Shown piece by piece: positions 1-6,906 of a DNA stretch of 64,000 nt. Within the stretch, counting starts at the first letter, position 1; each line of letters begins with the position of its first letter. This DNA is from an uncultured Eubacteriales bacterium (GTDB lineage: Bacteria; Bacillota; Clostridia; Oscillospirales; Oscillospiraceae), in contig URNZ01000007.1 of NCBI GenBank assembly GCA_900549405.1, positions 4,702 through 68,701 of the forward strand, read 5' to 3'. The position numbers and the translations under genes are program-made. The notes under the pieces are model-generated. The model saw only the letters and a list, made by a program, of their open reading frames with translations. It had not been told where the DNA came from and ran no database searches.

Positions 1-513
1 ATCATGACGGCCATGGAGGGCTATACCCAGCCGGGGGAGGAGATCGCCGTGATCGCCGTGGTCACCGACCTGGCGGCGGGGCACCGGAACCTGGAGCTGT
101 TCCGCCGCGAGGTGGAGGAGCTGTGTCGGCGCAAGGGGCTTGTCTGCCCCGGGGTGCAGGTGGTCACGGTGCCGGAGGATGACCGGGTGGCCACCCACAC
201 GGCCACGTTCCAGAAGCTGCTGAACTATGCCGCCGACGGGGACGAGCTGTTCTCCTGCATGACCTATGGCACCAAGCCCATGTCCACCGCCCTGATGATG
301 GCGGTGCAGTATGCCTATCGGGTGAAGAAGCAGACCACCATCTCCTGCATCGTCTATGGCCAGATCCAGCGCCCGGAGCGGGACAGGAGCACCTGGACGG
401 GCCGGGTGTATGACATGACGGCCCTGGTGCAGCTGGACGAGATCGTGCGGATGCTGGCCGACCGGGGCGTGGAAGACCCCAAGGCGGTCATCGACAGCGT
501 GCTGGCCTTGTAA
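1..513 (+). CDS. CARF-like domain protein, 5' end cut by window edge
   Basis: The reading frame is open to the left edge, so the N-terminus is unknown; the first ATG in view is at 4. The visible part alternates strands and helices like a Rossmann-type CARF domain: a hydrophobic first strand (EEIAVIAVVTDL), a second (VQVVTVP), then TYGTKPMS (262-285) followed by a helix and the strand TISCIVYG. The GTKPM segment resembles the GGTKxM motif of CARF proteins that bind cyclic oligoadenylates made by type III CRISPR complexes. No HEPN nuclease motif (RxxxxH) follows; the protein ends about 40 residues later, so this is a CARF with no C-terminal effector in view. It lies 14 nt before the sigma-like gene and upstream of cas6. 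The CARF call rests on motif and context only. Confidence 0.55.
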   Translation: MMTAMEGYTQPGEEIAVIAVVTDLAAGHRNLELFRREVEELCRRKGLVCPGVQVVTVPEDDRVATHTATFQKLLNYAADGDELFSCMTYGTKPMSTALMMAVQYAYRVKKQTTISCIVYGQIQRPERDRSTWTGRVYDMTALVQLDEIVRMLADRGVEDPKAVIDSVLAL

Positions 514-527
514 GGGAGGACGGACCC

Positions 528-1382
528 ATGAAAAAGCAGTATGCCTGGGACCAGGTGGACCGGCTGGCGGAGGAGTGGTACGCCACCCCAGCCGGGGAGG
601 AGCACGCGGCCATAAAGCAGAAGCTGCTGGAGGAGTTTCTGGGCCTGTCGTGCGATCTGCTCAGCGAGTCCATGATGGAGGGCCTGGGGGACTTTTGGGA
701 GCAGGACTTCCAGCGCTTTGACCCCGCCCTGTCCCCCTTCTCCAAATTTTTGCTCAGCCGCCTGAAGCTGCGGGTGCGGGACGGGGTCCGGGAGGACCTG
801 GGCCTGCGGCGGGTGAAGCGGGACGGGGAGACGGTCACGGAGGGGGCTTTCTCCCTGGACGACACCGGGGGGAAGGACGCAGATGATGACATGACCCGCG
901 AGGTCCGGGACCCCAGGGCGGAGGAGGCCCTGGAGGAGCTCTTCCTGGACGAGCGGGCCTATGAGTGCCTGTCCCTGATGCTGGACCTGCCCAACAAGCT
1001 CCAGGGCAAGGCCAACAACCCGGATAAGATCAACTATTACCGCATGTTCTTCACCGACGGCGTGACCGACTATGTCCGCTCCAGCGGCGGCCAGGTGTTC
1101 TTCGCCCACGAGGCCGACCTGTTCCAGGCCGCCAAGCTGCCCTTCCTGGACTTTTTCCTGGACCGGGTCTGCCGGACCGTCCCCCGCCTGGCCAGCAGCG
1201 AGACCAGGCCCTATGGCCAGCTGGTGGAGGGCCGCCCGGACAAGCCCGTGGAGCAGCCCCTGCCCCAGGACGTGTACCGCAGCTATCTGGCCCGGGAGGA
1301 GGGGCGCAGGGCGGGCCTGTCCGCCATCTCCCAGCAGCGGACGGCCTATCGGGCCTTTTTAAAGAGGATGCTGCAATGCTGA
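528..1382 (+). CDS. Sigma-70-like protein in CRISPR operon
   Basis: 284 residues, ATG preceded by AGGGAGGA. Function unproven. Residues 55-85 read like sigma-70 region 2.1-2.2: an acidic/aromatic helix, then FDP (64-66) and PFSKFLLSRLK (70-80), comparable to the FDPxxGxFSTYLxxRIR pattern. A SLDD segment at 109-112, followed by an acidic stretch, resembles the linker that often starts VSLDE in sigma factors. The C-terminus (about 262-282, GLSAISQQRTAYRAFLKRML) looks like the second helix of a region-4-type helix-turn-helix. The middle (about 150-230, rich in F, Y and D) matches nothing I recognise. Its stop overlaps the cas6 start, so the two are translationally coupled. Alternative: a diverged phage- or mobile-element regulator. 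Sigma resemblance is by eye. Confidence 0.5.
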   Translation: MKKQYAWDQVDRLAEEWYATPAGEEHAAIKQKLLEEFLGLSCDLLSESMMEGLGDFWEQDFQRFDPALSPFSKFLLSRLKLRVRDGVREDLGLRRVKRDGETVTEGAFSLDDTGGKDADDDMTREVRDPRAEEALEELFLDERAYECLSLMLDLPNKLQGKANNPDKINYYRMFFTDGVTDYVRSSGGQVFFAHEADLFQAAKLPFLDFFLDRVCRTVPRLASSETRPYGQLVEGRPDKPVEQPLPQDVYRSYLAREEGRRAGLSAISQQRTAYRAFLKRMLQC

Positions 1383-2122
1383 CCCGCTATCAGTTGATCC
1401 TGGAGCCGGACCGGCCCTGTGCCATCGGCCCGGAGTGGGGCTATCGCCTGTATGCCGCCCTGCTCTCCCAGACGCCGGAGGGCTTTGGCGCGGCGCTGCA
1501 CCAGAACGCCGTCACCCCCCTGAGCCAGTTCGTCTGGGCGGAGAAGACCGGCGCCCTGCACTGGACGGTGAGCCTGCTGGGGGAGATCAGCGAGGAGATC
1601 TTGTCCCCCCTGCTGGAGGGCGTCCCATCCCTGTATCTGGAGCGGGACCGGGTGGAGCTGCGCGTCACCGCCATCCGGTCAGACTGGGTCCACGACGTGG
1701 ACGAGCTGTTCGCCCGGGCCGCCCGGCAGGAGGGCCGCCACGCCCTGCGCTTTCAGACCCCCACCGCCTTTAAGAGCCGGGGGCAGTATGTGAATCTGCC
1801 GACGACACGGCTCCTGATGCAGAGCCTGGTGCAGAAGTGGAACGGCAGCTTTTTGGACTGCCCCATCGAGGACGAGGACGGCCTGGGGGTGGAGACCCTG
1901 GCGGCGGGGCTGCGGTGGCGCGGCTTTCAGCTCAGGGACCAGAGCTATCGCCTGAAGGGCAGCGCCATCCCCGGTTTTGTGGGCCGGACGGTGGTGGAAA
2001 ACCGCCTGTCCGGCTTCCACCGCCAGCTGGCCGACGCCCTGCTGCTCTTCTCCGGCTATTCCGGCGTGGGCATCAAGACCGCCCTGGGCATGGGCGGCGT
2101 GATCCACAGCGCCCAACCTTAA
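1376..2122 (+). CDS. cas6: CRISPR pre-crRNA endoribonuclease Cas6
   Basis: 248 residues, within the usual Cas6 range. Cas6 cuts pre-crRNA inside each repeat, leaving an 8-nt 5' handle. The C-terminal glycine-rich loop SGYSGVGIKTALGMGG is the family signature. H42 within ALHQNAVTPLSQF sits where many Cas6 proteins carry the catalytic histidine. The ATG overlaps the upstream stop (ATGCTGA) and has GAGG ahead of it. The gene is followed by a strong bidirectional terminator and then by the array, which is read towards cas6. No cas1, cas2 or effector gene is in view on this side; they may lie to the left or elsewhere in the genome. Confidence 0.9.
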   Translation: MLTRYQLILEPDRPCAIGPEWGYRLYAALLSQTPEGFGAALHQNAVTPLSQFVWAEKTGALHWTVSLLGEISEEILSPLLEGVPSLYLERDRVELRVTAIRSDWVHDVDELFARAARQEGRHALRFQTPTAFKSRGQYVNLPTTRLLMQSLVQKWNGSFLDCPIEDEDGLGVETLAAGLRWRGFQLRDQSYRLKGSAIPGFVGRTVVENRLSGFHRQLADALLLFSGYSGVGIKTALGMGGVIHSAQP

Positions 2123-2135
2123 AATTCAACACGAC

Positions 2136-2180
2136 AAAAAAGCACGCTGTCCGCGTTTTGTACGGACAGCGTGCTTTTTT
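2136..2180. terminator. Bidirectional intrinsic terminator after cas6
   Basis: Perfect stem of 18 bp: left arm 2136-2153 (A-run then GCACGCTGTCCG), loop 2154-2162, right arm 2163-2180 ending in a T-run. It can stop both the cas operon on + and the CRISPR transcript on -. Confidence 0.9.
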
Positions 2181-2182
2181 CG

Positions 2183-2221
2183 TGATGAGTTAGGAGTTAG
2201 GAGTGATGAGTGATGAGTTAA
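2183..2221. repeat. Dispersed GTTAGGA/GTGATGA repeat, family A
   Basis: Short tandem units GAGTTAG and GAGTGAT. The same vocabulary recurs at 40280-40370, 52312-52375 and 57193-57224, always at gene ends or between genes. Confidence 0.7.
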
Positions 2222-2234
2222 GAGCGCGCGCCAC

Positions 2235-2284
2235 TTGTCTCCCCCCGTGGGGGAGCTGTCACGGCGGAGCCGTGACTGAGAGGG
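2235..2284. repeat. Dispersed palindromic element, family B
   Basis: Two adjoining palindromes, CTCCCCCCGTGGGGGAG and TCACGGCGGAGCCGTGA, ending ACTGAGAGGG. A related mosaic lies at 58421-58547. Its last bases run into the first CRISPR repeat (from 2281), replacing that repeat's outer end. Confidence 0.65.
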
Positions 2285-2578
2285 CCGTCCCCGTAAGGGG
2301 CATAGGCTGCGTCCATCACCTTCGTGGATATCAAGCGCAGCTTGACGTTTCCGTCCCCGTAAGGGGTATAGATTGCATCCTGCAACCACTGCGTCAACCA
2401 CTACGGCATCGAGTTTTCGTCCCCGTGAGGGGTATGAGCTGCGTCCGCGCAGATGTTCTACAACCTCCTACTGGACAAGTTACCGTCCCCGTAAGGGGCA
2501 TAGACTGCATCTTGTGCTATATCTGTACGATAAGTACGGAAAAAAGTTTCCGTCCCCGTAAGGGGCATAGACTGCATC
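2281..2578 (-). CRISPR. CRISPR array, 5 repeats and 4 spacers, read on minus strand
   Basis: 33-nt repeats at 2281-2313, 2347-2379, 2413-2445, 2479-2511 and 2546-2578; spacers of 33, 33, 33 and 34 nt. Core: CCGTCCCCGTAAGGGGCATA with a CCCC-GTAA-GGGG hairpin. Read on the minus strand each repeat ends GGGGACGGAAAC, so Cas6 cutting would leave the handle ACGGAAAC, similar to type III/I handles of the form AxxGAAAC. The repeats at 2479 and 2546 are closest to each other; those at 2413 and 2281 are the most changed. Decay away from the right-hand side therefore agrees with a leader on the right and transcription on minus. Confidence 0.93.
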
Positions 2579-2615
2579 GGCAAAACTGCACAAAGATCAG
2601 CCAGCCGATGGGATG

Positions 2616-2644
2616 ATTATAGCACGTGCTGCCCGGCCCTGCAA
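2616..2644 (-). promoter_or_regulatory. Probable CRISPR leader promoter
   Basis: On the minus strand: -35 TTGCAG (complement of 2639-2644), 17-bp spacer, extended -10 TGCTATAAT (complement of 2616-2624). The predicted start, near 2608, is about 30 nt before the first repeat. This fixes the array orientation independently of repeat decay. Confidence 0.7.
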
Positions 2645-2648
2645 GGGG

Positions 2649-2921
2649 TCAGGGCCCGTCGCCCCGGTGGGAGGTGAACAGGGTGGCGATCTTGCCGCTG
2701 TTGAACTGACGGCGGATGGCGTCGTAATTTGTCACATACCAATCCAAAGCATCAATCACAGACAGCAGATGCCGGGCCCGGAGGTCCTTGGCTCTGCTGT
2801 CTGGCTGTTTCATCAGCGCCCGCAGGGCCTGATGGTGCTCCTCCAGCATTCGGCGGGCCAGTTCCAGATTTGCGGGCTGAAAATCCGCCGGTTGAAAGCC
2901 ATATTTCAGTTCCACGTCCAT
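2649..2921 (-). CDS. Hypothetical 90-residue helical protein beside CRISPR leader
   Basis: ATG at 2921, preceded on the minus strand by AAAGGGG about 9 nt away; longer in-frame starts lack such a site. I do not recognise the family. The sequence is mostly helical and charged (LELARRMLEEHHQALRALMK, then HLLSVIDALDWYVTNYDAIRRQF), without signal peptide or membrane segment. It is read in the same direction as the array, and its stop lies about 25 bp upstream of the leader -10 element, so the -35 hexamer is just past its end. It could be an unrelated host gene or a CRISPR-linked small protein; only position supports the latter. Confidence 0.6.
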   Translation of the reverse strand: MDVELKYGFQPADFQPANLELARRMLEEHHQALRALMKQPDSRAKDLRARHLLSVIDALDWYVTNYDAIRRQFNSGKIATLFTSHRGDGP

Positions 2922-2960
2922 GACCGCGCATCCCCTTTCTGCCGCTATTTTTATAGTTTC

Positions 2961-2990
2961 ATTGTACCATCCCCAGCAGAGAACGCACAA
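2961..2990 (-). promoter_or_regulatory. Candidate promoter of the 90-residue gene
   Basis: Minus strand: TTGTGC (complement of 2985-2990), 18 bp, TACAAT (complement of 2961-2966), about 40 bp before the start codon. Confidence 0.45.
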
Positions 2991-3121
2991 GGCCAAAACA
3001 GGCCCCCAAAAATTTTTTCAAAAAAATTTGGCTCATCCCTAAAATCCGACGCCATCCTGCCGATGTGTAGTAGAGGGCGGGAAATGACCCGGCCAACAGA
3101 TCAAGTCAGGAGGAAATTTAC

Positions 3122-3778
3122 ATGGACGACAGGAAAGACAAGAACGAAAACGAAGAAAACGAGAGCGATTTCTGGAGCGACGCCCTGGATGACATCATGC
3201 GGCGGAGAGCGTGGAAGGAGTGGCTGGGAGAGATGTTTGACATGGTCATGTGCGTGATGATTGCCGCAGGCTTCACCGTGGCGCTGACGCGGGTGTTCTT
3301 CTGCATCTCCATTGTCAGTGGACGATCCATGGAACCCACCCTGCAAAACCGGGACCTGGTGGTGCTCCAGCGGGTGGGCCGCCACACGGACTATGGCGAC
3401 ATCGTGGCCTGCAAGGACCGGCAGGGGGAGCTGCTGATCAAGCGGGTCATCGGCCTGGAGGGGGACGTCATTCAGATCGACGGGCCCAACGGCGTGGTTT
3501 ACCGCAACGGCCAGCCCCTGGACGAGCCTTACATCGTCGCCGACAGCTACTACACCGGCGACGAGGAGGGTCCCATCACGGTGGAGGAGGGCTGCGTCTT
3601 CGTCCTGGGGGACAACCGCCCCAACAGCGCAGACAGCCGCCGCGACTACGTCGGCCAGATCCGGGAGAAGGACGTCAAAGGGGAGCTGCTCTTCCGCCTG
3701 GGCAATCTGTCCGGCCTGGAAAAGGACATCCGCCGCCTGCAATTCAAGGCTCGCCGCATGTTCAGCGGGCAGTTTTAA
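3122..3778 (+). CDS. lepB: Signal peptidase I
   Basis: 218 residues. Membrane-anchored serine protease that removes signal peptides from exported proteins on the outer face of the membrane. An acidic cytoplasmic N-terminus is followed by one transmembrane helix (about 39-62). The catalytic serine is S69 in SGRSMEPTL, the general-base lysine is K107 in LLIKRVIGLEGD, and the late conserved box is GDNRPNSADSR. Start: GGAGG 8 nt before the ATG. The gene stands alone between the CRISPR region and mazF, with a G+C-rich hairpin 25 nt after its stop. The long charged N-terminus before the helix is common in Clostridia type I peptidases. Confidence 0.95.
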   Translation: MDDRKDKNENEENESDFWSDALDDIMRRRAWKEWLGEMFDMVMCVMIAAGFTVALTRVFFCISIVSGRSMEPTLQNRDLVVLQRVGRHTDYGDIVACKDRQGELLIKRVIGLEGDVIQIDGPNGVVYRNGQPLDEPYIVADSYYTGDEEGPITVEEGCVFVLGDNRPNSADSRRDYVGQIREKDVKGELLFRLGNLSGLEKDIRRLQFKARRMFSGQF

Positions 3779-3803
3779 AGAAACACAAGAGAGCGCATAT
3801 TTC

Positions 3804-3824
3804 CCCGCCCCCGCTGGGGGCGGG
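3804..3824. other. G+C-rich hairpin between lepB and mazF
   Basis: CCCGCCCCC, 3-nt loop, GGGGGCGGG. No T-run follows, so it is a weak terminator at best. Comparable hairpins occur near 22122 and 45945. Confidence 0.5.
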
Positions 3825-3853
3825 AACGAGAAAAAACATAGGAGGAATACATA

Positions 3854-4222
3854 ATGAAGACCAATCAGACCACCGAGAAGAAGCTGAAGAAGGTCCTGCG
3901 GGGCGAGATCTACTACGCCGACCTGCCCGCGGAGAGCTGCGGCGCGGAGCTGCGGGGGATGCACCCCGTCCTCATCGTGCAGAACGACGTGGGCAACCGC
4001 TTCTCCACCACCACCATCGTCCTGCCCATCACCACTGACCGCCGCACGAAAAAGCCCATGCCTACCCACGTTTATATAGGCTGCTTGGAGCACGAGTCCA
4101 TCGTCCTGGCCGAACAAATGCGCGTCATCGACAAAGCCCGCCTGCACAGCTGGCTGGCCAGCATCGATGACAAGACCCAGGAGCAGGTAGACCGCGCCAT
4201 CAAGATCAGCCTGGCGGTATAA
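3854..4222 (+). CDS. MazF/PemK family endoribonuclease toxin
   Basis: 122 residues, close to NdoA/MazF length plus an N-terminal charged extension of about 12 residues. MazF toxins cleave single-stranded mRNA at short motifs. Family features: RGEIYYADLP near the N-terminus (usual motif RGDIYxADL), the PVLIVQND strand with GNRFSTTTIVLPIT, and TTDRRTKKPMPTHV ahead of the EHESIVLAEQMRVIDKARL core. RBS AGGAGG 8 nt before the ATG. No MazE/antitoxin-like frame lies just upstream; the preceding gene is lepB. It may be an orphan, or its antitoxin may lie elsewhere, as in Clostridia that carry the alr-linked EndoA pair. Confidence 0.9.
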   Translation: MKTNQTTEKKLKKVLRGEIYYADLPAESCGAELRGMHPVLIVQNDVGNRFSTTTIVLPITTDRRTKKPMPTHVYIGCLEHESIVLAEQMRVIDKARLHSWLASIDDKTQEQVDRAIKISLAV

Positions 4223-4287
4223 TATAATGAAGGGTCCTGGGTACAAAGTACCCAGCCCGGGCATCTTAAAACCGGGAGGTGAACAAG

Positions 4288-4479
4288 ATGACCCACAAGA
4301 ACAAAAAACGCTCCGACCACAAGTCCAGCCCCGGTCTATTAAACGACCTGCGGCTGAGCCCCCATGGGCGGCTGTGCGCCCGGTTTGACGGGATGAGCAT
4401 GGCCGACTACCCCACGGGGGTACGCAGCGGCATGGGCTTTCCCGTGGTGGACAACTGCGTGGAGGAGCACATCCAGTAA
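4288..4479 (+). CDS. Hypothetical 63-residue protein
   Basis: Starts at ATG 4288 with GGGAGGTGA at proper spacing; the GTG at 4279 lies inside that ribosome site. The sequence has a basic N-terminus (MTHKNKKRSDHK) followed by a conserved-looking part, LSPHGRLCARFDGMSMADYPTGVRSGMGFPVV. No membrane segment. I do not recognise it. It sits about 65 bp after mazF in the same orientation, but it does not look like an antitoxin (no AbrB/RHH pattern). Confidence 0.6.
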   Translation: MTHKNKKRSDHKSSPGLLNDLRLSPHGRLCARFDGMSMADYPTGVRSGMGFPVVDNCVEEHIQ

Positions 4480-4514
4480 AACGATCAGAAACAACGGCAG
4501 AGAAGACAAAAGAA

Positions 4515-4549
4515 CGCCCGCCCCGTCTGGTTTTCAGACGGGGCGGGCG
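4515..4549 (-). terminator. Terminator shared by hppA and the upstream genes
   Basis: 15-bp perfect stem (CGCCCGCCCCGTCTG against its complement) with a 5-nt loop. On the minus strand it is followed by a T-rich tract (TTCTTTTG), so it most clearly ends hppA. Confidence 0.8.
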
Positions 4550-4585
4550 CGTTAGCAATGACAGAGCGTTTCGTTTGCAGCAGAA

Positions 4586-6697
4586 TTACAGCAGGTGGAA
4601 GTTCACGATCAGGCCGGAGAACACGATGGAAACGGTGGAGACCAACTTGATCAGGATGTTCAGAGAGGGGCCGGAGGTGTCCTTGAAGGGGTCGCCCACG
4701 GTGTCGCCGATAACGGCGGCCTTGTGGTTGTCGCTGCCCTTGCCGCCGTGGTGGCCGGCCTCGATGTACTTCTTGGCATTGTCCCACGCGCCGCCGGCGT
4801 TGGACATGAACACGGCCATGGCGAAGCCGGTGACGGACACGCCGCCCAGCAGACCCACAACGCCCTCAACGGACAGGATCAGGCCGGTGACGATGGGCAC
4901 GATGATGGCCAGCAGAGAGGGCTTGACCATCTCCTTCAGAGCGCCCTTGGTGCACAGACCCACGCAGCTGGCGTAGTCGGGATCGGTCTTGCCCTCCATG
5001 ATGCCGGTGATCTCCCGGAACTGGCGGCGGACCTCGACCACGATGGACTGGGCGGCGCGCTGCACGGCGCTCATGGTGAAGGCGGCGAAGACGAAGGTGA
5101 GCATAGCGCCCACGAACAGACCCACCAGAACGGCGGGGTTGGTCAGGGACAGGTCAGGGGCGTGGTCCATCTTAGACTTGACGATGTCCACATAGCTGAC
5201 CAGCAGAGCCAGAGCGGTCAGAGCGGCGGAGCCGATGGCGAAGCCCTTGCCGGTGGCAGCGGTGGTGTTGCCCAGGGAGTCCAGGGCGTCGGTGCGCTCA
5301 CGGACCTCCTCGCCCAGGCCGGACATCTCGGCAATGCCGCCGGCGTTGTCGGCCACGGGGCCATAGGCGTCGGTGGCCAGGGTGATGCCCAGGGTGGACA
5401 GCATGCCCACGGCGGCGATGCCGATGCCGTACAGGCCCTTGGAGAACAGGTCAGCATAATTCTCGGAAGCGGTGGCCAGAGAGCCGCCGGCAGCCAGGAA
5501 GGAGATAATAACGGCAGCGCCCACGATCAGGATGGGGGCGATGGTGGACATCATGCCCAGGGACAGACCGCCGATGATGGTGGTGGCGGCGCCGGTCTCG
5601 GTGGCGTCAGCCAGGACCTGGGTGGGCTTGTAGGTGTCAGAGGTGTAATACTCGGTGAAGTAGCCGATGGCGCAGCCGCCGATCAGGCCGCACAGGATAG
5701 CGACGTACACGCCCCAGTTGCCCACGGTGAAGTGGGTCAGAGGAGCGGCCAGGATGGCGGCCAGGATGGCGGCGCCGTAAGTACCCTTACGCAGGGTGCC
5801 CAGCAGCTCGCGCTGAGAAGCGCCCTCTTTGGTGCGGATGAGGAAGGAGCAGGCGATGGAGCACAGGATGCCCACAACGGCCAGGGAGATGGGCAGCAGC
5901 ATGGCGGACCAGCTGTTGTCGGGATAGGCGGCCACGCCCAGAGCGAAGGTGGCCAGGATGGAGCCAACATAGGACTCGTACAGGTCAGCGCCCATGCCGG
6001 CCACGTCGCCCACGTTGTCGCCCACGTTGTCGGCGATGGTGGCGGGGTTGCGGGGGTCGTCCTCGGGGATACCGGCCTCGACCTTACCCACCAGGTCAGC
6101 GCCCACGTCGGCGGCCTTGGTGAAGATGCCGCCGCCCACACGGGCAAACAGAGCCATGAAGGAGGCGCCCATGCCGAACATGACCATGGTCTGGGCGATC
6201 TTGGCGGCGTCGAAGTGAGCCACATACTTCAGGATGTGGAACCAGACGGAGATGTCCAGCAGGCCCAGGCCCACCACAGTGAAGCCCATGACGGAGCCGG
6301 AGGAGAAGGCCACGTTCAGGCCCTTGTTCAGGCTCTCGCTGGCAGCCTGCGCGGTGCGGGAATTGGCGGCGGTGGCGATGCGCATACCCACAAAGCCGGC
6401 CAGGGCGGAGTAGATGCCGCCGGTCAGGAAGGCGAAGGGGATGAACCAGTTGTCCAGCATCCCAAAATAGGCCAGAGCCAGCAGGATGACGAACACCACC
6501 ACGAACACCTTAGCCACGGTGGTGTACTGGTGACGCAGATAGGCGTTAGCGCCCTGACGGATGGCGGAAGCGATCTTCTTCATGGTGTCGTTGCCTTCGG
6601 AGAAGGCCAGGACTTTCTGCCGCTGCAGGATGGCAAACAGCAATGCTGCCACCGCACCGACAAGTCCGATCCAGAAATAATTGTCCAAAACTTGCAC
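4586..6697 (-). CDS. hppA: K+-dependent membrane pyrophosphatase (H+/Na+ pump)
   Basis: About 703 residues with some 16 membrane helices, as expected for the family. It hydrolyses cytoplasmic pyrophosphate and pumps Na+ and/or H+ outward. Signature segments: [22 protein letters not shown] followed by [20 protein letters not shown] (PPi and Mg2+ binding), and [10 protein letters not shown] near the end. The segment [10 protein letters not shown] has alanine where K+-independent enzymes carry lysine, predicting K+ dependence. The GTG at 6697 lies only 1-2 nt after GAGGAG; a TTG at 6688 has better spacing, so the true start may be three codons later. Single-gene unit with its own promoter and terminator. 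Confidence 0.96.
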   Translation of the reverse strand: MQVLDNYFWIGLVGAVAALLFAILQRQKVLAFSEGNDTMKKIASAIRQGANAYLRHQYTTVAKVFVVVFVILLALAYFGMLDNWFIPFAFLTGGIYSALAGFVGMRIATAANSRTAQAASESLNKGLNVAFSSGSVMGFTVVGLGLLDISVWFHILKYVAHFDAAKIAQTMVMFGMGASFMALFARVGGGIFTKAADVGADLVGKVEAGIPEDDPRNPATIADNVGDNVGDVAGMGADLYESYVGSILATFALGVAAYPDNSWSAMLLPISLAVVGILCSIACSFLIRTKEGASQRELLGTLRKGTYGAAILAAILAAPLTHFTVGNWGVYVAILCGLIGGCAIGYFTEYYTSDTYKPTQVLADATETGAATTIIGGLSLGMMSTIAPILIVGAAVIISFLAAGGSLATASENYADLFSKGLYGIGIAAVGMLSTLGITLATDAYGPVADNAGGIAEMSGLGEEVRERTDALDSLGNTTAATGKGFAIGSAALTALALLVSYVDIVKSKMDHAPDLSLTNPAVLVGLFVGAMLTFVFAAFTMSAVQRAAQSIVVEVRRQFREITGIMEGKTDPDYASCVGLCTKGALKEMVKPSLLAIIVPIVTGLILSVEGVVGLLGGVSVTGFAMAVFMSNAGGAWDNAKKYIEAGHHGGKGSDNHKAAVIGDTVGDPFKDTSGPSLNILIKLVSTVSIVFSGLIVNFHLL

Positions 6698-6788
6698 TCT
6701 CCTCTTTTACTTACTTCTTTCGATTCTTGCCTGCGCTAGGGAAGGGTTAAAAAAAGCCGCTAGGACCCTAGCGCTATGTTATGTTGTT

Positions 6789-6816
6789 ATTTTACCATAT
6801 AGCACGCAAATTGCAA
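6789..6816 (-). promoter_or_regulatory. Probable hppA promoter
   Basis: Minus strand TTGCAA (6811-6816), 16 bp, TAAAAT (6789-6794). A small CGCTAGG/CCTAGCG hairpin lies between this and the gene (about 6760-6775). Confidence 0.5.
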
Positions 6817-6906
6817 GTGAACATTTTAAACTACTTGCACACTAATACTTTTTAAATTTTTGTAAGTGTTCTCTTAAATGGAACAGGGACCGGATAAGCG
6901 GAAACT

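Noticed and set aside
2203..2616. Open frame of 137 codons across the CRISPR array
   Set aside because: Its protein repeats PVRG-type words every 22 residues because it simply translates the 66-67-nt repeat-spacer period; no ribosome site.
4288..4479. 63-residue gene as MazF antitoxin
   Set aside because: It lies downstream rather than upstream and lacks AbrB, RHH or PHD features.
4595..6739. Very long open frame antisense to hppA
   Set aside because: Glycine/histidine/glutamine-rich shadow of a G+C-rich gene; similar long antisense frames over infB (22159-25413), the SLH/permease genes (31196-34819), the adaptor (35347-37422), pcrA (37450-39837) and ygiQ (61465-63876) were rejected for the same reason.
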